Part shown: in pieces, positions 16,401 to 24,837 of the stretch
Layout: every line of letters starts with the position of its first letter
Numbering within the stretch: position 1 is the stretch's first letter
Source of the DNA: Oceanobacillus senegalensis
Lineage (GTDB): Bacteria > Bacillota > Bacilli > Bacillales > Amphibacillaceae
DNA: 32,766 nucleotides
Assembly: GCF_900176885.1 (NCBI RefSeq)
Contig: NZ_LT839648.1
Span: 3,914,770 to 3,947,535 of the forward strand
Direction: 5' to 3'
Made by a program: the position numbers and the translations under genes
The notes under the pieces: generated by a model
The model's database searches: none
Told to the model about the DNA's origin: nothing
What the model saw: only the letters and a program-made list of their open reading frames with translations

Positions 16401-16415
16401 GTCCATTCCCTTGAT

Positions 16416-16511
16416 TTAGGTGGAGATGAATTGCCTTTCGCCTCGTATGAACTCTAAATGAGATTGGGCCTGTGTTTGCAACATGGTCATGGATAATGCT
16501 GTCATATCCAC
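16416..16511 (-). CDS. Tiny YjfB-like protein (possibly shortened)
   Basis: A 31-codon frame starting GTG at 16511, preceded by GGAGG with 7 bases spacing. It begins (M)DMTALSMTMLQTQAQSH, which resembles the start of the small YjfB-family proteins (MDI-x-ALSM pattern) annotated as putative motility proteins in bacilli; that match is from memory. Family members are usually about 60 residues, so this one is short: after the similar first 15 residues it ends RGERQFIST. It could be a decayed gene or a chance frame behind a good ribosome binding site. It faces the lipoprotein gene and lies back to back with comK. Confidence 0.45.
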   Translation of the reverse strand: MDMTALSMTMLQTQAQSHLEFIRGERQFIST

Positions 16512-16664
16512 AAAATTACCTCCATTATTCTCCCTAGCCTAGCCCATCTTCGGCCTCTCACAGAAAGTGTTCAAAAATAGTTAACCATTCCCTTCCACTT
16601 TATAGTAAAATAGTATCAGATAGTACATTTATACTATAAAACTGAATAGGGAAGAGGTAGTCAG

Positions 16665-17153
16665 ATGAAGCATTATTACAACGTAACCAAAAAAACAAAA
16701 TTAATCCGAAGAAATGAATCCGCTTACTATCGATCCGTTATTATGGAAGAAAGTGTTCATGAGCCTAAAGAAATATATTCTTATCAAAAGCCGGAAGATA
16801 TTATCAATTATAATTGCAAACGGTTTGGTTCCACATTAAAAGGAAGGATAGAGGTTGTTAAGGATGTTCTGAATACCACTAGCAAAGTCCCTATTCCAAT
16901 TATTCCTCATCAGGGTATCTACATCGTTCCAACTGCTTCGATAAAAAATAAGGACTGCGTATGGATTGCCTACCACCACATCAAAGACTACACACAAATT
17001 CACGACAAAACACAAGTAAGGTTTTACGATGGTACAAGTACGGTCGTTAATACAACGAAGGCCATCATGGATGGACAATATAAACGAGCAAGCCAGGTAA
17101 TCGTCCATTTTAACCGTAATTTTCTTTTTGGCGAAGGACAGAATTTATGGTGA
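16665..17153 (+). CDS. comK: ComK-family competence transcription factor
   Basis: ComK activates the late competence genes for DNA uptake in bacilli by binding A/T-rich K-boxes. This 162-residue protein keeps the ComK signature regions: YNCKRFGSTLKGR near residue 50 (SCRFFGSSYAGR in B. subtilis, recalled), and PIPIIPHQGIYIVPTASI followed by KDCVWIAYHHIKDY near residues 76-110. It is about 30 residues shorter than B. subtilis ComK; the missing part is the C-terminal tail, which in B. subtilis is needed for MecA/ClpCP-dependent degradation. The start ATG follows GGGAAGAGG. A terminator hairpin follows directly. Whether it is the main ComK or a second copy cannot be told from this window. Confidence 0.85.
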   Translation: MKHYYNVTKKTKLIRRNESAYYRSVIMEESVHEPKEIYSYQKPEDIINYNCKRFGSTLKGRIEVVKDVLNTTSKVPIPIIPHQGIYIVPTASIKNKDCVWIAYHHIKDYTQIHDKTQVRFYDGTSTVVNTTKAIMDGQYKRASQVIVHFNRNFLFGEGQNLW

Positions 17154-17176
17154 AACCGAATAATAGGTATGTAAAG

Positions 17177-17203
17177 AAAAAGGAGGGTAGACCTTCTTTT
17201 TTT
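17177..17203 (+). terminator. Terminator after comK
   Basis: AAAAAGGAGG (17177-17186) pairs with CCTTCTTTTT (17192-17201) with one G-T pair, and the T run continues. Confidence 0.7.
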
Positions 17204-17306
17204 AGTCTAAAAGTTGCTCTTCTTGATAAGGCTGATGAATGAGAAAACGCCATTGATGGAAACTAATAGTACTAAAAGTTCCGTCTTATGGAGAGGAGCA
17301 AAAAAC

Positions 17307-18179
17307 ATGAAGAAGTTTGTGAGAAGTATGATGATGGTTGTTCTCGTTTCAGGAATGGCTGGATGTGCTACACAAAAGGATACATCTACCGATACAGAGG
17401 AAGAGGAAAATCAAGTGGTTACCGTAGAAGTGGCAGAAGCCAAGGAAGACAGCTTGCGTGTCGTTCAAACTGTTTTAGGCAGAACCGCACCAAATACGGT
17501 AGCACCGATTGTCGTACAATCACCGGGTAAGGTGGATGGGTTGGAAGTGGAAAATGGTGACTCCGTAGAAGAGGGGGACCTCATCGCTAAACTATCTACC
17601 CCAACCGGTACACAAAATGTTCGCGCCATAAGAGATGGAGAAATTATTAATTTGCAAGTAAGGGAAGGAGATATGGCGAATACGGAAGAACCCATTGCGA
17701 TGATTGCTGATTTAGATGAAGTGGAAATTCAATTCTCTGTAACAGCTGACAATCATTCCCTACTATCTAAGGATGATACATTACCTGTGGTGGTGGACGG
17801 AAACGAATATGAGGCAACCGTCATACAAAAGGATACATTGCCAGATGATACTGGACTATATCCGGTAGTAGCTAAAATGAAAAATCCCGATGAAGGATTA
17901 TTACCGGGAAGGATTGCAGAAATACATATTCCAGAAGAAAAAATAGACGCTGCCATTATTGTACCAACTACAGCCATCGTGGAAGAAGATGGAGAAGCCT
18001 TTGTTTATGTTGTAAAAGATGATATAGCAACCAAACAAGTCGTAACCATCTTAGAGACACAATCGGAGGAAACTGCCATCGAAGGGGGAGTGGAAGAGGG
18101 TGCCCAGGTGATTGTTTCTGGTCATCTTACTTTAACAGATGGACGACAGGTAGACGTTACGGAGGGGAATAAATCTTGA
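17307..18179 (+). CDS. Lipoprotein membrane-fusion adaptor of an RND efflux system
   Basis: The 290-residue product is a periplasmic-adaptor (HlyD/AcrA-like) protein. In a Gram-positive it is anchored outside the membrane as a lipoprotein: MKKFVRSMMMVVLVSGMAGC places the lipid Cys at residue 20. Biotinyl-lipoyl-like halves are visible around GKVDGLEVENGDSVEEGDLIAKL and REGDMANTEEPIAMIADLDE, followed by a beta-barrel with LPGRIAEIHIP and a C-terminal membrane-proximal part. The coiled-coil hairpin between the lipoyl halves is nearly absent, as expected without an outer membrane channel. The start at 17307 follows GGAGAGGAGC; a longer frame upstream lacks a site of this quality. Its stop overlaps the start of the RND pump, so the two are translated together. 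Confidence 0.88.
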   Translation: MKKFVRSMMMVVLVSGMAGCATQKDTSTDTEEEENQVVTVEVAEAKEDSLRVVQTVLGRTAPNTVAPIVVQSPGKVDGLEVENGDSVEEGDLIAKLSTPTGTQNVRAIRDGEIINLQVREGDMANTEEPIAMIADLDEVEIQFSVTADNHSLLSKDDTLPVVVDGNEYEATVIQKDTLPDDTGLYPVVAKMKNPDEGLLPGRIAEIHIPEEKIDAAIIVPTTAIVEEDGEAFVYVVKDDIATKQVVTILETQSEETAIEGGVEEGAQVIVSGHLTLTDGRQVDVTEGNKS

Positions 18180-21100
18180 AATTGATAAACACTTCCGTAA
18201 AACGTCCGGTTGGTGTCATCATGGTTGTGCTTGCCATCCTAGCACTCGGTCTTATGTCCGTCCGTAACTTGGCGGTCGATCTCTTTCCACAAATTGACTT
18301 ACCAGTTGCTGTCGTGGCAACGAATTATTCAGACGCTGCACCCGAGGACATCGAAAATTTGATTTCTAGACCCATTGAATCAGCGGTGAGTACCGTGGAG
18401 GGAATAGACACCATTCAGTCCCAATCTCAATCGGGGTCATCCCTCGTGATTATGATGTTTAAAAATGGAACAAACTTGGACCAGGCCTTACTCGATGTTC
18501 GGGAAAAAATCGATCAAGTAAAAGGCATGCTTCCAGAACAAGCAGGGGACCCAAGCATATTACGATTTAGTCCAGAAGCCATGCCAGTGATGTATGTAGG
18601 GCTTACGGGAAAAGATACAGCAACATTAACGGAGCTTGCGAATGATCAAATTGTTCCATTCTTTGAAAGACAGGCAGGTGTCGCATCGGTAACCGTGGAA
18701 GGGGCGAAAACACGAGAAATCCATCTCGTCATGGACCCAGCAAAACTGCAACAATACGGTGTAACAACCCAAACGGTGATGCAAGCCATTAATGATACGA
18801 ATCAATCGGCATCGGTTGGAACAGTCGATAAAGGGAACCAGGATTTACAAATGCGGGTATCGGGTGAATTTGAATCGGTGGATGATATAAGGGAAACGAT
18901 TATCCAAACGCAAACGGGAGCAACGATTCATGTAGAAGACGTGGCAGAGGTAAAGGATACGTTTCAAGAATCGACATCTGCATCCTTCGTGAATGGGGAA
19001 AAATCACTGGTTCTTTCCATCATGAAACAAACGGATGCCAATACCGTGGAGGTTGCATCCACCATTCGTGATAATTTAGAGAAGTTGAATGCTGATCTTG
19101 GGGATAATGTAGGGCTAGAGATTCTTATCGATACCTCTGAATTTATTGAAATGTCCATTGATTCGGTTGTCCAAAATATTATAATCGGTGGCGCCATATC
19201 CATCTTCATCTTGCTGTTATTTTTAAAGAGTATTCGTGCAACCATTGTGATTGGATTATCGATACCAATCGCCCTCATATCGACGTTTGCCCTTATGTAC
19301 TTTGCGGGTGAAACGTTAAATGTTCTAACCCTTGGTGGCTTAGCATTAGGTATCGGAATGATGGTGGATAGTTCCATTGTTATTTTGGAAAATATTTATT
19401 CTTACCGAAAACGTGGGAATAGCTTAAAGGATTCAGCTATAAATGGTGCATCAGAGCTAGCACCAGCCGTTATTGCATCCACCACAACAACATTGGTTGT
19501 CTTTTTACCCATGGTGTTTGTGGAAGGAATCGCAGCAGATTTATTTATGCCACTTGGTTTAGCTGTTGCTTTTTCATTAATCGCTTCCCTTGTTGTGGCT
19601 ATTACCTTGGTTCCAATGCTTTCGTCTAAATTACTATCCAAAGCAATGGAAGAGCATGGTCGCCGTTATTGGTTTGATCGATTCTTGGATTGGCTAAAAG
19701 ATAGGTACAGCAATGGATTAAAACGAGTCATTACATTCCGGAAAACGACAGTGTTTGTCGTTATAGCTGCTTTAATCGGTAGTTTGGCTTTGATTCCTAC
19801 GATTGGTGCTGAATTTATTCCTGCATCAGACCAGGGTCAAGCGCAGATTTCTGTGGAAACCGAAGCCGGAACAACTTTTGCATATACCTCTACCATCGTT
19901 CAACAGGTCAATGAGATTTTAGCAGATTATGATGAAGTGATGGAAGTCAACTATGTTACGGTGAGTGGCTCTGGTGGTGGCGGCAATCCGATGATGAGAG
20001 GGAGTTCTAATGGGGCCACCTATACCTTGCAATTGATTCCAGCAAGTGAACGAGGCCGGTCCACAACGGATATTGTTCAAGAATTGGATGGAAAACTCCA
20101 AAAAATTGCTGGTGCGGAAATTACAGCAAGTTCGATGGATGCTGGTATGAGCATGGGTGACCCGATTCAAATTGCATTAACCGGTCCAGAACATGAGGTA
20201 CTGCAGGAATTATCACGAGAGGTCGTCGCTGAAATTTCTACAGTGGATGGTGTGTTTAATCCAACTTCATCCGCACAAGAAGGCATTCCACAAATGGAAA
20301 TTGTCATTGATGAAGAAAAAGCTGCCATGTATGGTTTGAATGAGTCTCAAATCACATCGCAAATTCAAATGCAATTTAATGGACAAACGGCTACAAGGTA
20401 TCGGGAAGAAGGGCAGGAAATCGATATCATCCTCATGTATCCAGAAGAGCAGCGCTCCACCATGAGTGATATAGAGGACCTGAAAATTCAAGCACAAACA
20501 GGTGCAGTTATTCCGCTAGAAGAAGTTGCAACCTTTGAAGAAGTGCAAGGACCGGCTACCTTGACAAGGGAAAACCAGCAAGCCCAAGCGAACATAACAA
20601 GTGCAATCACGGACCGTGACCTTGCAAGTGTCGTAGCAGACGTGGAATCCAGGCTCGATAAGATGAACCTGTCAGAAGGATACAGTTATTCCATGGGCGG
20701 ACAAGCAGAAGATATGGTCGAATCATTCTCACAGCTGGCATTGGCATTGGTGTTCTCCATTTTTCTAGTATATGCTGTCATGGCTATCCAGTTTGAAAAC
20801 TTCCTGTTTCCGTTTATTATTATGTTCGCCATGCCAACAACCGTGATAGGCGTTCTTGGTGGATTGTTCCTTACCGATATCCCACTGAGTATTCCAGCCT
20901 TTATCGGTATCATCATGCTCGCCGGTATTGTCGTCAACAACTCGATTGTTTTAGTGGATTACATCAATATTTTGAGAGGACGCGGGATGTCAAGAAAACA
21001 AGCCGTCATCGAGGCGGGAAGAAGCAGGCTCCGACCTATCCTAATGACCACGCTAACCACCGTACTAGCGATGATTCCATTAGGCCTCGCATTAGGGGAG

Positions 21101-21259
21101 GGCGCCGAAATGCAACAACCGCTAGCTATTACCATTATATTTGGTTTGAGTGTATCTACACTGTTTACGTTGTTTTTTGTACCGGTTATCTATACGATGT
21201 TTGATGATATAACCATAAAGGTTACTACGAGAAGGAAGAAAAAGCCGCAGGAAGGATAG
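18176..21259 (+). CDS. swrC: RND-family multidrug/lipopeptide efflux pump (SwrC/YerP type)
   Basis: A 1027-residue inner membrane pump of the AcrB/HAE1 family, near family length. It has 12 membrane segments in two repeats, each with a large outside loop: TM1 near residues 12-30, loop to about 335, TM2-6 to about 490, TM7 near 527, second loop to about 850, then TM8-12. TM4 keeps the proton-relay Asp in GIGMMVDSSIVILEN (AcrB has two Asp there; the second is Ser here), and TM10 has GIVVNNSIVLVDY. In B. subtilis the homologue SwrC exports surfactin and other toxic amphiphiles; the substrate here is unknown. The start is TTG at 18176, overlapping the adaptor stop (TTGA) behind GGAGGGG. The symbol is by similarity of type only. 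Confidence 0.85.
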   Translation: MKLINTSVKRPVGVIMVVLAILALGLMSVRNLAVDLFPQIDLPVAVVATNYSDAAPEDIENLISRPIESAVSTVEGIDTIQSQSQSGSSLVIMMFKNGTNLDQALLDVREKIDQVKGMLPEQAGDPSILRFSPEAMPVMYVGLTGKDTATLTELANDQIVPFFERQAGVASVTVEGAKTREIHLVMDPAKLQQYGVTTQTVMQAINDTNQSASVGTVDKGNQDLQMRVSGEFESVDDIRETIIQTQTGATIHVEDVAEVKDTFQESTSASFVNGEKSLVLSIMKQTDANTVEVASTIRDNLEKLNADLGDNVGLEILIDTSEFIEMSIDSVVQNIIIGGAISIFILLLFLKSIRATIVIGLSIPIALISTFALMYFAGETLNVLTLGGLALGIGMMVDSSIVILENIYSYRKRGNSLKDSAINGASELAPAVIASTTTTLVVFLPMVFVEGIAADLFMPLGLAVAFSLIASLVVAITLVPMLSSKLLSKAMEEHGRRYWFDRFLDWLKDRYSNGLKRVITFRKTTVFVVIAALIGSLALIPTIGAEFIPASDQGQAQISVETEAGTTFAYTSTIVQQVNEILADYDEVMEVNYVTVSGSGGGGNPMMRGSSNGATYTLQLIPASERGRSTTDIVQELDGKLQKIAGAEITASSMDAGMSMGDPIQIALTGPEHEVLQELSREVVAEISTVDGVFNPTSSAQEGIPQMEIVIDEEKAAMYGLNESQITSQIQMQFNGQTATRYREEGQEIDIILMYPEEQRSTMSDIEDLKIQAQTGAVIPLEEVATFEEVQGPATLTRENQQAQANITSAITDRDLASVVADVESRLDKMNLSEGYSYSMGGQAEDMVESFSQLALALVFSIFLVYAVMAIQFENFLFPFIIMFAMPTTVIGVLGGLFLTDIPLSIPAFIGIIMLAGIVVNNSIVLVDYINILRGRGMSRKQAVIEAGRSRLRPILMTTLTTVLAMIPLGLALGEGAEMQQPLAITIIFGLSVSTLFTLFFVPVIYTMFDDITIKVTTRRKKKPQEG

Positions 21260-21274
21260 TTTTTTATACGAAAA

Positions 21275-21314
21275 GACCAGGCTACTCGTGGGTGAGTGGT
21301 TTGGTCCCTTTTTT
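21275..21314 (+). terminator. Terminator after the RND pump gene
   Basis: GACCA...CTACTC pairs with GAGTGG...TGGTC, followed by CCTTTTTT. The 60 bases beyond it contain nothing I can name. Confidence 0.8.
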
Positions 21315-21375
21315 AGGGGGGAGGAATGCCATTGAGCCGCCTTTGGTGTATTTCCGCAGCGGTATTAGTAATTTT

Positions 21376-21415
21376 CTAAAAACGTGAAAGCGAACAGTGC
21401 AAGACTGTCCGCTTC
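21376..21415 (-). terminator. Terminator of the metI-yxjG operon
   Basis: On the minus strand GAAGCGGACAGT pairs with a near-complement ending in GCTTTC, followed by ACGTTTTTAG. It lies 7 bases after the yxjG-like stop codon. Confidence 0.75.
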
Positions 21416-21421
21416 TATTAC

Positions 21422-22528
21422 TTAATTCAAAATTTCCTTTGATAGATCTACAATATATTTTAATTTTTCCCATTGTTGTTCCTCTGTTAGCTTATTTCCA
21501 TGGTGGGTAGAAGCGAAACCGCATTGTGTACTGATGCATATTTGTTCAAGAGGAACATATTGTGCAGCTTCTTCAATACGAGATTGAATGACTTCTTTAT
21601 CTTCTAGCTCTCCAAACTTTGATGTAAATACACCTAGAACGACTTGTGGACCACCATTCGGAATATGCTCTAATGGCTTAAAGCTTCCGGAACGATCATC
21701 ATCATATTCAAGAAAGAATCCATCTACTTTTTCTTTTGCAAATAATGTTGGGGCAACTTTGGCATAGCTTCCCTCAAATGCCCATGTAGATTGATAGTTT
21801 CCACGACATAGATGGGTGGTTACAATTAGATCCTCCGGTTTATCCTCTAATACACCATTAACAACGCGTACGGCTAAATCAATTAACTGTTCATTGGAAT
21901 ACTCTTCCTCATCGGTATAACGATAGTTAGATGAAGATAGTCCAGCAATATAAACATCATCCAACTGTAGGTAACGAACACCCACATCATAAAATGCTTT
22001 TAATGCATCCTGATATGCTTTAATAATATCATTGGCATACTCTTCAATGTCTGGATAGATATCTCTGTTGCGAATCGAATGTTTAAATAATTGGTTCGGA
22101 CTTGGAATGGTTTGTTTCGGAACAGCACGGTCTCCAACGATTTCTTTAAATTCGATAAAGTCTTTTAGGAATGGATGGTCTGGGTTAAAGGAGATCTTTC
22201 CAACATTTCGTACATGGTATTTCTCTGTTTCCATCCCATGAAATTTGTATCCTGCTTCTGGTACAAATCCCTCTATGCCATTAAAATGTTCCAAAAAGTC
22301 CAAGTGCCACCATGTACGTCGGAATTCCCCGTCGGTTACAGCCTGTAGTCCTACTTCAATTTGTTTATCAACAATTCGCTTGATTTCTTTTGTTTCTACT
22401 TCTCGGAGTGCTTCTGCTGAAATGTTTCCTTCTTTAAAGTTCTTTCTTGCCTCATGTAAAACTTCCGGGCGTAATAAACTTCCAACGTGATCTGCTTTAA
22501 ATGGAGCTTTTATTATGGTTTTTGTCAT
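21422..22528 (-). CDS. YxjG/YxjH-type methionine synthase-like methyltransferase
   Basis: A 368-residue protein of the cobalamin-independent methionine synthase C-terminal fold (UROD/MetE-like), the family of B. subtilis YxjG and YxjH, proposed to methylate homocysteine from a simple methyl donor. The zinc site is visible: His239 and Cys241 in THLCRGN, Glu274 in FFLEYDDD and Cys336 in STQCGFAS. The N-terminus KADHVGSLLRP and the QLDD segment are typical. I prefer the second ATG (22528), because AGAGGG sits at proper distance from it and only 3 bases from the first ATG (22534). It follows metI by 54 bases without a promoter, so the S-box upstream should control both. Confidence 0.88.
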   Translation of the reverse strand: MTKTIIKAPFKADHVGSLLRPEVLHEARKNFKEGNISAEALREVETKEIKRIVDKQIEVGLQAVTDGEFRRTWWHLDFLEHFNGIEGFVPEAGYKFHGMETEKYHVRNVGKISFNPDHPFLKDFIEFKEIVGDRAVPKQTIPSPNQLFKHSIRNRDIYPDIEEYANDIIKAYQDALKAFYDVGVRYLQLDDVYIAGLSSSNYRYTDEEEYSNEQLIDLAVRVVNGVLEDKPEDLIVTTHLCRGNYQSTWAFEGSYAKVAPTLFAKEKVDGFFLEYDDDRSGSFKPLEHIPNGGPQVVLGVFTSKFGELEDKEVIQSRIEEAAQYVPLEQICISTQCGFASTHHGNKLTEEQQWEKLKYIVDLSKEILN

Positions 22529-22582
22529 TTCCATTCCCTCTTTCTTTATTTTTTAAATTTGTATAGCCTATAAAACGATACC

Positions 22583-23713
22583 TCATACTTCCAATTCTTC
22601 TTTTTTCAATTTGGCAAATACCCGTTTTAAGTCCGCTATAATGTCTTCCGTCTGTTCAATCCCAACGGAAAAGCGTAATAAACGATCATCAACTCCCCGA
22701 CGTGTCCGTTCTTCAACCGGTATATCAGCATGAGTCTGTGTGGCAGGATACGTAATAAAACTTTCCACCCCGCCTAGGCTTTCCGCGAACATAATCAATT
22801 GGAGGTTTTCTAAAAAGGGTTTCACCCAATCACTCTCTTTCAGTCGGAAGGAAAGCATGCCACCGATTCCAGGATATAATACATCGGTAACGGCAGGTTC
22901 CTTTTCCAAAAACTTCGCAATTTCCTTTGCATTTTCTTCATGGCGTTTCATCCGTAAGCCAAGCGTTTTTAATCCCCTAATTAATACCCAAGAATCAAAG
23001 GCGGATAATACCGCACCGGAGGCATTATGGTTTGTTGCTAGTTTTTCACAAAGTTCCTCCCCCTTAGCAACGACTAATCCCGCTAGTACATCATTGTGGC
23101 CACCGATGTATTTCGTTGCACTATGAATAACAATGTCAGCCCCTAGTTCTAGTGGTCGTTGTAAATAAGGAGTTAAAAACGTATTGTCGACGATAAGTAA
23201 GACGTTATACTTACGAGCAAGTGACACATAGGCTTCGATGTCAATTTTCTGCATTAATGGATTGGTCGGTGTCTCAATGTACAATGCCCTTGTATGATTG
23301 GTTATTAATTTCTCTGTTTCATGGACATCATCAAATGGCGAGTAAGTCGTTTTTATCTGGTAGAGGTCCGCATATTGTTTCAGTAAACGATAGGTGCCCC
23401 CATAAATATCCTCGGGAACGATCAATTCATCGCCCGTTTGGAAAAGGGAGAGAGCTAACTGAATGGCAGCCATACCAGAACTACAGGCATATCCTTCATC
23501 ACCAGATTCCAACTCAGCAATACCTTCTTCTAATATCGTTCGGGTTGGGTTTTTCGTACGGGTATAATCATATCCAGTAGATTGACCAAGTCCCTGATGT
23601 TGATATGCTGTCGATAAATAAATCGGTGGATTAATGGCCCCAGTTTTTGGATCACTGCGGTTTCCTAACTGCACCAACAGAGTTTCGATGCCTTTCTTTG
23701 TCACGTTATCCAT
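22583..23713 (-). CDS. metI: Cystathionine gamma-synthase/O-acetylhomoserine thiolyase (MetI type)
   Basis: PLP enzyme of trans-sulfuration that joins cysteine to an acyl-homoserine on the way to methionine. The 376-residue product matches family length. The PLP lysine is Lys201 in SATKYIGGHND; other landmarks are YDYTRTKNPTR, CSSGMAAI (residues 77-84), IVDNTF (Asp176 toward the pyridine nitrogen) and the closing LLRFSVGIE. It resembles B. subtilis MetI closely. The ATG at 23713 has AAGG almost touching it; the GTG three codons later (23704) is better spaced and may be the real start. It is the first gene behind an S-box riboswitch, and a yxjG-like gene follows rather than metC. Confidence 0.9.
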   Translation of the reverse strand: MDNVTKKGIETLLVQLGNRSDPKTGAINPPIYLSTAYQHQGLGQSTGYDYTRTKNPTRTILEEGIAELESGDEGYACSSGMAAIQLALSLFQTGDELIVPEDIYGGTYRLLKQYADLYQIKTTYSPFDDVHETEKLITNHTRALYIETPTNPLMQKIDIEAYVSLARKYNVLLIVDNTFLTPYLQRPLELGADIVIHSATKYIGGHNDVLAGLVVAKGEELCEKLATNHNASGAVLSAFDSWVLIRGLKTLGLRMKRHEENAKEIAKFLEKEPAVTDVLYPGIGGMLSFRLKESDWVKPFLENLQLIMFAESLGGVESFITYPATQTHADIPVEERTRRGVDDRLLRFSVGIEQTEDIIADLKRVFAKLKKEELEV

Positions 23714-23734
23714 CCTTATTCGTTAATTTTGGAA

Positions 23735-23880
23735 AAATAAAAAGACCTTCTATAAGAAGATCCCTCATCATCCTAACGATCCTCTTATCTACTAATGGAA
23801 TTAGCACCTTGATCTAAAACTAGACCGGTTGCTGAGACTTCATCGGGCCACTCCCTCCATCTCTCTGGATAAGATCCATC
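23735..23880 (-). promoter_or_regulatory. S-box (SAM-I) riboswitch upstream of metI
   Basis: On the minus strand: P1 CTTATC pairing with GATAAG, then the conserved CAGAGAGATGGAGGGA, TGGCCCGATGAAGTC, CAGCAACC and AAGGTGCTAATTCC. These are the SAM-I aptamer blocks in order. Behind it GATCTTC pairs with GAAGGTC and a T run (TCTTTTTATTTTT) forms the terminator, which ends about 20 bases before metI. High SAM should stop transcription before metI. Confidence 0.95.
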
Positions 23881-23935
23881 CTATTCAATTTTTCTAGCAG
23901 CATGAAATGAAGGTATCATTCCATAAATCATTTCC

Positions 23936-24172
23936 TTAAGCTTTTAATCGATCATTCAAATGATGTTCTTTTAGTGTTTTATCGTTTCCAAATAAGAAAT
24001 GCTTCTCCATGTCAGGGGAGTAGTTAGAATGTACAGCTTCAATACCTATTACTTCCGCCAGTGCTCGCTTCGGTTGTGCGATATGGGATAGGGAAGCCCA
24101 ACATATCCATCTACCATTTCTCGCATAAAATATCCTTCTCCAGCAATCACCTGACTCTGAACTACGCTTCAT
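23936..24172 (-). pseudogene. Unrecognised 78-codon frame behind an S-box, probably decayed gene
   Basis: A frame of 78 codons starts behind GAGAGGAAAAGAGAA. I do not recognise the product. Its second half (LAEVIGIEAVHSNYSPDM) looks protein-like. Its first half, rich in Arg, Cys and Trp, does not; the +1 frame over the same stretch reads GYFMREMVDGYVGLPYPISH, which does. This pattern suggests a frameshifted remnant of a longer gene. It lies 92 bases after the S-box at 24252-24412, so the former gene was probably in methionine or sulfur metabolism (inference). Confidence 0.4.
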
Positions 24173-24251
24173 TTCTCTTTTCCTCTCAAGCTAGCTAATG
24201 CTTAAGGAATTGCTAAATGACCATGTGTAGGAATTGCGGTTTAAATCATTA

Positions 24252-24412
24252 GAAAAATAAAACCCCCCTTCTTGAAAATAAGAAGAGGGGTATGGCGTGT
24301 TCGCTAATAGCTCTTCTTATCTTCAAGCATATGCTTCTGGAATTGGCACAGTACTAAAAGTCCGCTGCCGAGGCTTCATAGGGCCAGTCCCTCCACCTCT
24401 CTGGATAAGAAA
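24252..24412 (-). promoter_or_regulatory. Second S-box (SAM-I) riboswitch, without an intact gene
   Basis: On the minus strand: P1 TCTTATC/GATAAGA, CAGAGAGGTGGAGGGA, TGGCCCTATGAAGCC, then GGCAGCGG and TGTGCCAATTCC. In the last two blocks a few bases depart from the usual GCAACC and GTGCTAATTCC, though one departure keeps P3 pairing. A strong terminator follows: CCCCTCTTCTT pairing with AAGAAGGGG, then TTTTATTTTT. Downstream there is only the short frame at 23936-24172. Confidence 0.9.
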
Positions 24413-24559
24413 TATTTAACTATTCAATTTACTACCAATTACCTTACAGCTGTTAGGATAAAAAGTCAAGGGTAAATGAATGAATTTTTTTAATATATGC
24501 GAGACTATTTCTTATTCTATTAAAGTTGAAGTGGGGGAGGAACCCATAAGAAAGTAAAT

Positions 24560-24765
24560 CCTTTAATCAGTGGGGGGATTCTCTAATCCTCCAGAAACAA
24601 AGGAACAAAGGCTAAAGCCAAAACATCCGTTGCAACGCCTCTTGAGACCTACGTCTGCAGGCTCGAACGAATCAGCTTTTAGGGGAAATTTTACCACACC
24701 TCTAACAAGATTCGTTCTTCCTCCATTTTGGAGGTAGGGAAGTTCCTGGCCCTTAACCTGTAAAT
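24560..24765 (-). other. Structured region, possibly the right end of a decayed IS605-type element
   Basis: On the minus strand the stretch carries a 9-base inverted repeat (GAACGAATC with GATTCGTTC, about 40 bases apart) and ends in a GGAGGATT/AATCCCCC hairpin near 24570-24590. A 77-codon frame runs through it, with nothing I recognise. Hairpins of this kind are typical of IS200/IS605 right ends, where a TnpB guide RNA can also lie. No tnpA or tnpB is present, so the call is weak. The 140 bases beyond it (24413-24559) show nothing I can name. Confidence 0.25.
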
Positions 24766-24821
24766 AAAAAGGACGGTTCGAACGCTTTCCATTCATGTGA
24801 AATGGAGCAAAAGAACCATCC
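24763..24821 (-). terminator. Terminator after the GntR regulator gene
   Basis: On the minus strand GGATGGTTC and TCCATT pair with AATGGA and GAACCGTCC in a long hairpin followed by TTTTTATTT, 17 bases after the stop codon. Confidence 0.8.
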
Positions 24822-24837
24822 TAATATACCAGCTAAG

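Noticed and set aside
22740..23580. Plus-strand frames of 119-128 codons opposite metI
   Set aside because: They are antisense shadows of a well-conserved enzyme gene without ribosome sites.
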